Source: Prorocentrum cordatum
Taxonomy: Eukaryota > Sar > Dinophyceae > Prorocentrales > Prorocentraceae
Reading direction: 5' to 3'
Assembly: GCA_963575745.1 (NCBI GenBank)
Contig: CAUYUJ010018477.1
Location: 1-64,000, forward strand
Length of the DNA: 64,000 bases
The translations under genes were made by a program, and so were the position numbers. The notes beneath the pieces are model-generated. The model was not told the DNA's origin, did no database searches, and worked only from the letters and a program-made list of their open reading frames with translations. This document shows positions 53,780 to 63,859 of the stretch, one piece after another. Positions within the stretch are counted from its first letter, which is position 1; the number at the start of each line of letters is the position of its first letter.

Positions 53780-55010
53780 TAGGGATCTTCCGGACCCCCT
53801 GGGGGTTCTGAAGGCCTCCTAGAGGCCCGGAGAGCCGTCGGAAGGGTGTCTCGGGCTGCGCGGGAGCGTGTTGGGCCGTTCTTTACGTTCTGGGGGCTCC
53901 TTGGGGTCGTCTTGGGCTGTCCTTGGGCGTCTTGGGGGCCCCACCGAAGCCAGGAGGCGCGGTACCCGCCAGATGTCAGGGGATGTGTGGGATCTCCGAG
54001 TCGGAGCCCACTTTTTTTTCAACAAAAAAAAGAATTCAGGGAATTCCTCTTCTTCTCACCAAAAATCATCGATCTTCGAGGGTTGGGAGCGGGAAAACGT
54101 CAGAAGGCGAAAAACATTAGAAAAACCATAGGAAATCAACGATTGTACCATCTTTGGGCTCTCTCGGGACGGCTCTCGCAGCTCTCTTGGGCTGTTCTTG
54201 GAGCCTCGTCGGGGTCTTGTTGGCGGCCTCTGGGGGGTTCCAGAGGCCTCTCGGAGGGAAGCCTCCTGCTCCCGCTCTTGGGCGCATTTTGGGCCTGTTG
54301 TGGGGTGGTCTGGGGCTGTCCTGGGCGCCTCTTCCGCAGCCTTGGAGCCTGATTGGCTCGTCTTGGGACCGTCCTGAGGGTCTCTTGGGTGGTCTCGGGG
54401 CGGTCTCGGGAGCCTCTTCGGCGCTCTTGGATCAGTGGAAGCTCGAAAACGCGAGAATCCAAAAACATTAAAAAAAAAAAAAAAAATACAATCAACGATT
54501 CTGGCCTCTTCGGGCCGTGCCGGGACGCCTCTCGGACCTCTCTTGAGGTTTCTTGGAGGCCACCTGGGAGCCTCGAGAGCCGTCAGAAGGCTGACTTGGG
54601 CTGCTTGGGAGCGTCTTGGACCATCATTTCGCATTCTGGGGTCTCCTGGGAGGCGTCTGGGGCCCTCCTGGGGCGCTGTGGAGGCTCCCCGGAAAGGCCT
54701 CTGGGGCTCCTGGGGTGCGTTCTTGGGCGGTTTAGGCGTCTCGTGGGCCGCTTGGCCCCCTCGTGGGCCGTCTTGGAGCCCTCTTAGGGGTATCCTCGAC
54801 CGTCTTGGGTACCTCTTGGGTCGTCTTGGACGCAGTGGAAGCCCAAAAGGCGAACACGCCAAAAATATCAGTTTTCCTAAATAGGAAATCGACGATTTTT
54901 GTTTGGGGCTCTCTCGCGGTGCATCGTGGAGCGTCTTCGGGGCCTTCGTGGGGCTTCTGGGAGTCATGGGAGTCGTCTTGAAAGGCATGCGTTTTCGAGC
55001 GTTCCGAAGC
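53780..55010 (-). repeat. Composite satellite block 1 (minisatellite on minus orientation)
   Basis: GGCCGTCTTGG/GGGCCTCTTGG words, i.e. the reverse complement of the blocks at 19-49 kb. Diverged copies of the roughly 370-bp unit; a clear unit marker GACGCAGTGGAAGCCCAAAA is at about 54830. Confidence 0.8.
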
Positions 55011-55270
55011 TATCTTCGGGCGATCTTGGACGGCCCCAGGCGCTCCGGCAGGGCTCCTGGCGCGCCGGGCCCCACATTTGCGGTCGGGGCCCCGGCCCCC
55101 GGCCCCTGGACCCGGTCCCCGGTTGTATATATATATATATATATGTCTATGAATGTATGTATATAAATGTATGTATGCATGTATGCATGTATGCATACAT
55201 GCATGCATGCATGCATGTATGAATGTATGTGTACATGAGCGTATGTTTAAGTAGATGTGTGTATATCTGT
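54960..55270. repeat. Terminal module 1: GC-rich segment plus TATA/ATGT microsatellite
   Basis: GTCATGGGAGTCGTCTTGAA, TTTTCGAGCGTTCCGAAGC, CGATCTTGGACGGCCCCAGG, GCGCTCCGGCAGGGCTCC and CCCCACATTTGCGGTCGGGG, then TATATATA and (ATGT/ATGC)n. The same module closes blocks 2 and 3. Confidence 0.88.
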
Positions 55271-55429
55271 ACACATACATGTGTGGCGACTTCTCGTTTG
55301 CTGTGTCACTTTCTATGGGTCCCCAAATTCCCCCGGCACCAGGGGCAACCCCATACCCCAACAACAACTCCGTCAATGTCGGCGTCAAGCCTGGCACACT
55401 TACACCCTGGTAACCTGAAGTACGGGCAT

Positions 55430-57345
55430 CTCGGAGCCAAGGATTCCGAGGATTGCTCAGGCGAAATGGGCCCGAGCACCTTGCAGACCACGTCTTGGAG
55501 CCTCGATATGTGAGGACGTCTCAAGCGAAACGGGCTAGAGCACCTCCATTTAGGGCATCTCGCAATAGCCTGGGGTTCGGAGGATGTCTCGGGCGAAACG
55601 GGCCTGATTACCTCGCGAACCACATGTTGGAGCCAGCGTTGTGAGGATGTCTCAGGCGCAACGGGACAGAGCACCTCGCGGGCCGCATCTTGGAACCCAG
55701 AGGTGTGAGTTGTGAGGATGTCTAAAGCCAAGCGGACCAGAGAACCTCAAGTCAAAGCACCTCGGAGCCTGAGGTTCCGAAAATGTCTCAGGCGAAGCGG
55801 GCCTGAGCAACTCGCGAACCGCATCTTCAACCAAGAGTTGCGAGGACGTCTCAGGTCAAACGGTCAGAGCCAGAGATTCCGAGGATGTCTCAGGCGAAAT
55901 GTGCCTGAAAACCTCGCGAAAATGTGCCTGAAAACCTCGCGAACCACATCTTGGAACCAAGAGTGGTGAGCACGTCTCAAGCGAAACAGGCCAGAGCACC
56001 TTAATTCAGGGCATCTCGAAGCCTGGGGTTCGAGGATGTCTCAGGCGAAATGTACCCGAGTACCTCGCGAACCACATCCTGGAACCCAGAGTGGTGAGCA
56101 CGTCTCAAGCGAAACGGGCCAGAACACCTCCATTCAGGGCATCTCGAAGCTTGCGGTTCCGAGGTCGTCTCAAGCAAAATGGGCCTGAGTACCTCGTGAA
56201 CCACGCCTTGGCACCTGGAGGTGTGACGAGGTCCCAAGCGAACGAGCCAGAGCACATCGAGTCAGGGCATCTCGGAGCCCGAGGCTCTGGGGATGGCTCT
56301 CTGTGGGCCATGGGGCGCACCCAACCCTTCTGAGGGCAACCCCTCCCTGGCACCTCCCCGGCACCGCCGTTGAGCTTGCCGGGGTCGCCCAGAGCTGTCC
56401 CGGGCGACCCAGGCACCCGGGCTCACGTGCCCTGCCCCCCCCCGCCAACCAAGGCAGCTCTGGATGGGGCCCAAACCAGACCCAAAAGCCAACCGAAGTG
56501 GCCAGCAAGGACCACCCAGAGATCCGATGTCGTGATTTTTTCAATACGGGGTCCCTTGCAGTCTCGACCCATTCTCCAGGACCGGTTTTTCGTCCTGAAT
56601 CGTTTTTTGACGGTCCTGGGGCCGGGAGGCCAAAAACTTAGAGAAACCTCCTTCTTGATTTTTTCAATACGTTGGATCTCTGGGCATGCGGCTCCGAAAG
56701 ACACCTCCACTCCGTAAAACAAACGCCAGGTTCGAGACATCCCCACAATCTGGGCGCGAACGGCTCCGTGACGCACCCTTCGTCGGCAGCGCACCGGCGC
56801 GCAACACCAGGCACGATCAAGCTGCGTGCATCCCTGGCCCTGGCGTTGAGGACTGTCCCGAGAGCACTGAAAAGAAGAGTACTTGAGCATTATCTTTTCC
56901 CCCTCGTCCATTCATCCTGCTACTCCTCCTCACCCTCCTTCGCTTCGCACTCCTCAACGGTTGCTCGGAATTGCGGGGACGTCTCATGCGAAACTGGCTG
57001 GACCCCCTCGCACTCGGCATTTCTTTGCCCAGAAGTGCGGGGACGTCTCAGGCGAAACTGACCAGATCACCTCGCGGGCGGCATCTTCAAGCCTAGCGTA
57101 GCGACAATGTCTCTAGCAAAACGGACGAGGCTACCTCAGGTCACGGTATCCCCGAACCCACAAGTGTTGAGGATGTTTCAAGCGATATGGGCCGGACCAC
57201 CTCTCGCGTAGCCTCTGGGAGCCAAGAATTGAAAGGATGTCTCAAACGAAACGGGCCGGACCATGTCAAATCTGGTCGTCTCGGAACGCAGTCACAAAGG
57301 TTGTCTCATGCGAAACGGGCCGAAGCACCTCAGCATGTCGCCAAT
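55430..57345 (+). repeat. GAGGATGTCTCAGGCGAAAC degenerate tandem array
   Basis: More than twenty copies of GAGGATGTCTC(A)(G)GCGAAACGGG with GCCTGAG(C/T)ACCTCGCGAACC and CACATCTTGGAACC-type linkers, spaced about 40-90 bp. It is the reverse-complement family of the 44-48 kb CGAGACATCCTC blocks. The array is interrupted at 56290-56940 by other sequence, including repeat I. Confidence 0.85.
56527..56690 (+). repeat. Dispersed repeat I, copy 2
   Basis: GATGTCGTGATTTTTTCAAT, GTCCTGAATCGTTTTTTGAC then GGTCCTGGGGCC, and GATTTTTTCAATACGTTGG match 38025-38200. Inserted within the GAGGATGTCTC array. Confidence 0.8.
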
Positions 57346-57364
57346 GTCTCGACGCGCGGGCCCC

Positions 57365-59078
57365 TCGGGCGGCATTCGGGGGCCGTCTTGGCCCCCTCGT
57401 GGGCCGTCTTGGAGCCCTCTTGGGGACATCCTCGACCGTCTTGGGTGTCTCTTGGGCCGTCTTGGACGCAGTGGAAGCCCAACAGGCGAACACGCCGAAA
57501 ACATCATTTTTCCCCTTAGGAAACCGACGATGTTCGCATATTGGGGCTCCATTGGGGTACCCTTTAGGGCGTGTTCGGGGCCTCTTTTTGTGTTTTTGCG
57601 GGTCTCTTGGGGGCCTCTTGTGGCTTCCTGGGCGCTTCTTGGAGCCTCTTGGGGTCTCCTGGGGGCCTCTTGGGCCAAATGGCTCGCATCTTCGGTTCCT
57701 CGTCCCCGTCTTGGGCGCCGACTTGGAGCGCCCTTGAGCGGTTTAGGCGTCTCGTGGGGCCGTCTTGGCCCCCTCGTGGGCCGTCTTGGAGCCCTCTTGA
57801 AGGCATCCTCGACGGGGCGCCTCTTGGGTCGTCTGGGACGCAGTGGAAGCTAAAAAGGCGAACACGCCAAATACATCAATTTCCTAAGAAGGAAATCAAC
57901 TACTTTTGCTGATTTGGGGCTCTATTGTGGTGCCTCTTGGGGCGTTTTCGGGGCCTCTTTTGGTTTTTGTTTCTGGTCTCATGGGGGCTTCTTGGGCCTC
58001 TGGAGCGTTTCTTGGAGCCTCGTGGGGTCTCCTGGGGGCCTCTTGGGCCAAAAGGTGTGCATTTCTGGTTCCTCGTCCCCGTCTTGTGCGTCGCCTTGGG
58101 GCCTTCTTGGGCGGTTTGGGCGCCTCGTGGGCCGTCTTGGCCCCCTCGTGGGCCGTCTTGGGGTCCGCTTGAGGGCATCTTGGGTGCCTCTTGGGCCGTC
58201 TTGGACGCAGTGGAAGCCCAAAAGGCGAACACGCCAAAAACATCAGTCTTCCCATCGGAAGCCGACGATTCTTGCACATTGGGGCTCCATCGGGGTGCTC
58301 TTTAGGGCGTGTTCGGGGCCTCTGTTTGTGTTTTTGCGAGTCTCTGGGGGGCCTCTTGGGGCTTCTTGGGCGCTTCTTGGAGCCTCTTGGGGTCTCCTGG
58401 GGGCCTCTTGTGCCAAATGGCTCGCATCTTCGGTTCCTCGTCCCCGTCTTGGGCGCCGACTTAGGGCGTCCTTGGGCGGCTTAGGCGTCTCGTGGGCCGT
58501 CTTTGCCCCCTCGTGGGCCGTCTTGGAGCCCTCTTGGGGGCATCCTCGACCGTCTTGGGTGCCTCTCGGGCCGTCTTGGACGCAGTGGAAGCCCAAAAGG
58601 CGAACACGCTAAAAACAGTAGTTTTCCTATAGGAAATCATCGATTTTGCTTATTGGGGCTCTCTCGGGGTGCCCCTTGGGGCGTGGTCGGGGCCTCTTTT
58701 GTGTTTTTGCGGGTCTCTTGGGGGCCTCTTGGGGGCCTCTTGGGGTTTCTTGGGCGCTTCTTGGAGCCTCTAGGGATCTCCTGGGGGCCTCTTGGGCCAA
58801 ATGGCTTGCATTTTCGGTTCCTCGTCCCCGACTTGGACGCCGACTTGGGGCGTCCTTGGGCGGTTTAGGCGTCCCGTGGGCCGTGTTGGCCCCCTCGTGG
58901 GCCGTCTTGGAGCCCTAATTACTGGGGGCACCCTCGACCGTCTTGGGTGCCTCTCGGAAGCCCAAAAGGCGAACACGCCGAATACATCAGTTTCCAAGTC
59001 GGAAATCGACGATTTTTGCTTATTGGGGCTCTCTCGGGGTGCCTCTTGGGGCGTCTTCGTGGCCTTCGGGGGCCTTCT
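57365..59078 (-). repeat. Composite satellite block 2: about 370-bp higher-order repeat
   Basis: GACGCAGTGGAAGCCCAAxA occurs at 57465, 57837, 58204 and 58579 (372, 367, 375 bp); a truncated unit lies near 58952. Each unit has an AACACGCC(A/G)A(A)xACATCA word, a degenerate inverted GGAAA(T)C pair, TTTGTGTTTTTGCGGGTCTC, and GGTTCCTCGTCCCCGTCTTG. Long frames through it are artefacts of a repeat that lacks stops. Confidence 0.93.
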
Positions 59079-59287
59079 TGGCGTCATGGGAGTCATCTTG
59101 AAAGGCATCCGGAGCCATCGGAGCGCGTTTTCGAGCGTTCCGAAGCCATCTTCGGGCGATCTTGGACGGCCCCTGGCGCTCCGGCAGGGCTCCCGGCGCG
59201 TGGTCCCGGCCCCCGGCCCCCCCCCCCCCGGCCCCCCCCCCGGTCCCCTATATATATATATATATATACACGCACACATACACATAC

Positions 59288-59321
<34 letters not shown>

Positions 59322-59456
59322 ATATATATATACATATATACATACATATACACATACATATACCTATACATATACCTATACCTATACCTATACCTATACC
59401 TATACCTAGACATATACATATACATTTACATATACATATACATAAACATATACGAC
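59078..59456. repeat. Terminal module 2: GC-rich segment plus TATATG microsatellite
   Basis: GTCATGGGAGTCATCTTGAA ... GCGCTCCGGCAGGGCTCCCG and CCCGGCCCC-rich DNA, followed by about 200 bp of TATATA/CATATAC(C) alternating repeat. Confidence 0.88.
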
Positions 59457-59596
59457 CGCCCTGCGGGCGATAAGGAAGTTGGGGGGGATTGAGATCAAAT
59501 GCCCACCCTGACTGACCTCCAGCCAGTCACCTTGATCTCATCTATCTCTTTCTCTCTGTCTCTCTCCGCAAGCCCGCCGCAGGCGCCGACAAAAAT

Positions 59597-59875
59597 GAAT
59601 TGATGGATTGGGTTGGGTGGATTGGATTGGATGCGATAAGATGGATTGGATTAGATAAGATGGGTTGGATTGGAATAAATGGATTGGATAACATAAGATG
59701 GATTGGATTGGCCCGCCGCAGGCGCAGAAACAAATGAATTGATAGATTGGGTTGGGTTGATTGGATTGGGTGGGATCCGATAAGATGAGACAATATGGGT
59801 TGGATCAGATAAGATGTATTGGATTGGACAAGATGGACTGGATAAGATAAGCTGGATTGGATAAGAAAGCCCGCC
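59597..59875. repeat. GGATT / GATAAGAT pentanucleotide-type repeat
   Basis: GATTGGATTGG and GATAAGATG words in two stretches separated by a repeated GCCCGCCGCAGGCGC word (about 59572 and 59720; a diverged third at 59869). Confidence 0.88.
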
Positions 59876-59924
59876 GCAAACGCCGAAAAAACGAAGTATG
59901 AAATTAGCGACATGCGTTAGCGCC

Positions 59925-60120
59925 GGGACACCCGGGACACCGCCCGGGCCACCGGCGGACGGGCACCCGGACTTTCGCTTCCGGGGCAACCGGGACACCG
60001 CCCGGCCCAACCAACCACTGGCGGACGGGCACCCGGACTTTCGCGCCCACCCGGGACACCCGGGACACCGCCCGGCCCAACCAGCCACCGGCGGACGGGC
60101 ACCCGGACTTTCGCTCCTAC
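59925..60120 (+). repeat. About 60-70 bp GC-rich tandem repeat, 3 copies
   Basis: CGGCGGACGGGCACCCGGAC followed by TTTCGC occurs three times, with CGGGACACCGCCCGGCCCAA between copies. Confidence 0.9.
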
Positions 60121-60361
60121 TTCGGCCTAGCTACAGGGGGTCACGCCTATAGCTTCGCCTCGCCCGCACGCACGACACGAACACGAAACCGAAACCGATT
60201 TCCCGGAGGGGGGTCTCCGTTTCACTGCGATCTCACCCCACAAACTCCGACATATGTACATATGTAAGTATACATGTATGATCCGTTGTTATACCCCACA
60301 CGTCTATAACTATATTTATGTCTACAAATACTTATGCATGCATGCATACATACATAGATAC

Positions 60362-61443
60362 ATAGATACCTCCTTGGAAGCTTCTTGGAGCCTCTTGGGG
60401 TCTTCCAAGGGCCTCTTGGGCCAAACCGCTCGAATCTTCGGTTCCTCGTCCCCGTCTTGGGCACCGACTCGGGGCGTTCTTGGGCGGTTTGGGCGCCTCG
60501 GGGGCTCTCTTGGCCCCCTCGCGGGCCGTCTTGGAGCCCTCTTGGGGGCATCCTCGACCGTCTTGGGTGCCTCTGGGGCCGTCTTGGACGCAGTGGAAGC
60601 CCAAAGAGCAAACACGCCAAAAACATAAGTTTCCCCCATGGGGAACCGACGATGTTTGCACGTCGGGGCTCCATCGGGGTACCCTTTAGGGCGTGTTCGG
60701 GGTCTCTGTTTGTGTTTTTGCGAGTCTCTGGGGGGCCTCTTGGAGTTTCTTGGGCCTCTTGGGGTCTCCTGGGGGCCTCTTGGGCCAAATGGTTCGCATT
60801 CTCGGTTCCTCGTCCCCGTCTTGGGCACCGACTTGGGACGTCGTTGGGCGGTTTAGGCGTCTCGGGGGCCGTCTTGGCCCCCTCGTGGGCCGTCTTGGGG
60901 CCCTCTTTGGGGCACCCTCGACCGTCTTGGGTGTCTCTCGGGCCGTCTTGGACGCAGTGGGCGCCCAAAAGGCGAACACGCCAAAAATATCAGTTTGCCC
61001 AAAGAAAATCAGCGACGTTTGCTTATTTGGGGCTCTATTGGGGTGCCTTTTGGGGCGCCTTCGAAATCTCTTTTGGTTTTTTTGTTCGAATCTCCTGGGA
61101 GCCACTTGGGGCTTCTGGGCCTCTTCTTGGAGCCTCTTGGGGTCTCCTGGGGATCTCTTGGGCCAAAAGGCCCGAACTTCCGGTTCCTCGTCTCCGTTTT
61201 GGGCGCCGCCTTGGGCCGTTCTTGGGCGGTTTGGGCGCCTCGGGGGCCGTTTTGGCCCCCTCGTGGGACGTCTTGGGGCCCTCTTGGGGGCATCCTCGAC
61301 CGTCTTGGGTGCCTCTTGGGCCTTCTTGGACGCAGTGGACGCCCAAAAAGCGAACGCGCCAGCCAAAAATATCAGTTTCCCGATAGAAAATCACCGATGA
61401 TTGCTTATTGGGCCACTCTCGGGGTGCCTCTTGAGGCGCCTTC

Positions 61444-61490
<47 letters not shown>

Positions 61491-61878
61491 TTTTTTGGTT
61501 TTTTTGTTCGAATCTCCTGGGAGCCACTTGGGGTTTCTGGGCCTCTTCTTGGAGCCTTTTGGGGTCTCCTGGGGGTTTTTTGCGCCAAAAGGCCTGAACT
61601 TCCGGTTCTTCGTCCCCGTTTTGGGCGCCGCCTTGGGCCGTTCTTGGGCGGTTTGGGCGCCTCGGGGCCGTCTTGGCCCCCTCGTGGGCCGTCTTGGGGC
61701 CCTCTTGGGGGCATCCTCGACCGGCTTGGGTGCCTCTTGGGCCGTCTTGGACGCAGTGGACGCCCAAAAGGCAAACACGCCAGAAATATCAGTTCTCCCA
61801 TGGGAAATCAACGAGTTTTGCTTATTGGGCATCTCTCCGGGTGCCTCTTGGAGCGCTTTCGGGGCCTTCGGGGGCATT
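60362..61878 (-). repeat. Composite satellite block 3: about 370-bp higher-order repeat
   Basis: The GACGCAGTGG marker is at 60587, 60951, 61329 and 61750. Spacings are 364 and 378, then 421, the last enlarged by a 45-T run. Same internal words as block 2, plus GGTTTTTTTGTTCGAATCTCC in the later units. Confidence 0.93.
61445..61489. repeat. Poly(T) tract, 45 nt
   Basis: Uninterrupted T run inside a unit of block 3; the other unit has AAATCTCTTTT-type sequence here. Confidence 0.95.
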
Positions 61879-62134
61879 CTTGGCGTCATGGGAGTCGTCT
61901 TGAAAGTCGTCTGGAGCCGTCGCTGCGGCCGCCTGGGGCCTCCCTGCAGCCTCTTGGGGCCCTGTTAGCCCCGGGTCGCCGAAACCCCGTGCAAAACACA
62001 AGGAAAACGACGCCCCGGCCCCACATTTGTGGTCGTGGTCGTGGCCCCCGGCCCTGGTCCCCCATTATGTATGTATGTATGTATGTATGTATGTATGCAT
62101 GCATGCATGTATGTATGTATGTATGTATGTATGT
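61878..62134. repeat. Terminal module 3: GC-rich segment plus (ATGT)n
   Basis: GTCATGGGAGTCGTCTTGAA ... CCCCACATTTGTGGTCGTGG and CCCCCGGCCCTGGTCCCCCA, then (ATGT)n/(GCAT)n up to 62134. Confidence 0.88.
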
Positions 62135-62370
62135 TCCCTCCAGCGTTTGCGGGGGAGGCCAAAAGGACTTCTTGGCATCGATCGACGAAGGCTAAAGGAG
62201 AGGGGCGGCGGAGCGAGAGAGCGAAAGCCCTCAGGAAAAAGACAGAGACGATGCAATCAATCACTTTTCGCACGAGCGGCTGACCCACCCCAGCCGATGA
62301 ACTTCAAGTAGCAATCACATTGCAGCTCACCTGAAACTGCAGCAATCAAACGGGGCCCCGAAACCTGCAC
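62134..62370. repeat. Direct duplication, copy 1 (pair with 62486-62720)
   Basis: TTCCCTCCAGCGTTTGCGGG ... AACGGGGCCCCGAAACCTGCAC. The partner 352 bp away is nearly identical over about 235 bp. No protein motif. Lies 3' of the recombinase pseudogene in its orientation. Confidence 0.93.
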
Positions 62371-62485
62371 GCAGCTGGCGCAGGGGACGGAGGGTGGGGC
62401 CAACAGGACTACGGCGCAAGCATTACCCATGTTGCTCCCCCCCCCCCTTTGGGTGGAGGGAAAAGGGAAACAAAGTTACTGGGCA

Positions 62486-62720
62486 TTCCCTCCAGCGTTT
62501 GCGGGGGAGGCCACATGGACTTCTCAGCATCGATCCGAAGGCTAAAGGAGAGGGGCGGCGGAGCGAGAGAGCGAAAGCCCTCAGGAAAAATACAGAGACG
62601 ATGCAATCAATCACTTTTCGCACGAGCGGCTGACCCACCCCAGTCGATGACCTTCAAGTAGCAATCACAATGCAGCTCACCTGAAAATGTAGCAATCAAA
62701 CGGGGCCCCAAAACCTGCAC
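62486..62720. repeat. Direct duplication, copy 2
   Basis: Same sequence as 62134-62370 with a few substitutions and a small deletion near 62535. Begins directly after a GTTACTGGGCA junction. Confidence 0.93.
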
Positions 62721-62810
62721 AACTCCAGAGGCCAAGTTGAAAGCCACCGCGCAACAACTATCATCCACAATACCTCTGGCACTGGAAACTGACGGCCTGG
62801 GTGGGATGGC

Positions 62811-63858
62811 TCAAGCGCGCCTTGCTTTTCTAATAAGTGAGGGGAGCTCTGTCTTCAGCAGCTGCAAGTTAGCGGCTGAAACATTTCTGATTGCCTGTGG
62901 TAGTCCGTGGAGAACCCGAAGGTAACGACCATGTTCACTACACCTCAGAACACTCGCAATAGCTGCCCACTGCCCACGACTTTGAATCTTTTGAAGAGGA
63001 AAGCCGGCCAAATAATCCATACTCGGACCCCCATGGCGCAGCATATGAGGAACAAGTTTTTGAGAAGACATGTCAAGCTGCGACGCGGCCTGTACGAACC
63101 GCTTGCGAAGTTGTGTGGGTCCGAAAGGGAAAACCTTGTCCCCGGGCGCCAAGCCGAGCAGCAGCGGGGCGGCAATGAGTTCAGCCACGATCTGTCAGCG
63201 TGAGACTCGCCCACCGCGATCGCGTCGTCCTGGGTGCGGCGAGTCTTACTCGTGGCGCCGTCGGGCCGTCGTGCTCTGGGGAGAACGCGAGCGCCCACTC
63301 GGGGCCCGCCATGTCACGCACTGGCCGCGCCACGCCCCGCGCCTTGAGGCCGCGCGCGCCGCCGATCCTGGCGCGCGAGTCGAACGACAGGAGGGCCGCC
63401 GCCGCTGCCGACGGCCCCGGCGGCCCCATGCGCATCAGCGCGACGGCGATGGCGAGGGCGGCCTCCCACGGGCACGGATCTCGAGCACCTCGTGGATCGT
63501 CCTTCTTGAAGCCGTCGAGGGCGCTGAGGGCGGCCGGCAGACTGGATGCCGACGCACGGCGCATCCACGCGCTGCCGTGCAGCGCGTTGCGCGCCTCGTG
63601 AGCACTCGCCCCCTCGCTGAAGAACATGTTGGTCAAGTGGCGCTCGAGCAAGAGGTCGAATTTGCTGATAGAGCAATCGGGCGCCGCCGCCCGCGGAAAG
63701 GCGGTCGTGAAGACCCGAAACGACTCCTGATATCTCGCCGGCGTGACCGGCTTCACCCACTTTGCTCGTCGGGTGGGTGTAAGTGCGGTAAGAGCGTTGT
63801 ATATCCGATGAAATCGTTTCAACGAAGATGTATGTAGGTTCATGCTAGTTGACCTCAC
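62811..63858 (-). pseudogene. Tyrosine recombinase (integrase-like), frameshifted, catalytic Tyr lost
   Basis: Minus strand in three frames. 63858 to about 63260: start, KWVKPVTPARYQESFRVF, a core-binding-like DLLLERHLTNMFFSEGAS, then WEAALAIAVALMRMG and FDSRARIGGARGLKARGV, where R164 aligns with the first catalytic Arg. 63256-63185: a second frame reads ATSKTRRTQDDAIAVGESHA, containing the SKT of the catalytic Lys strand. 63188 to 62811: a third frame reads FPFGPTQLRKRF, then LVPHMLRHGGPSMDYLAGFP (H-x-x-R, H48/R51) and SRGQWAAIASVLRCSEHGR. Nine residues after the Trp of RGQW, where the family has R-Y-E-K-H-G, the codon is TGT (Cys, 62940-62942). Two frameshifts and Tyr-to-Cys indicate a dead copy. 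The sequence upstream of about 63777 is AT-rich, so the first residues may be UTR or intron. Confidence 0.82.
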
Positions 63859-63859
63859 A

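Noticed and set aside
60385-61386. Plus-strand open frame of about 330 codons, and similar ones at 57263-57853 and 57914-58612
   Set aside because: They follow the 370-bp satellite and repeat LGASWGLLG/VLGASWAV-type peptides. The satellite is free of stops in several frames on both strands, so length is not evidence of coding.
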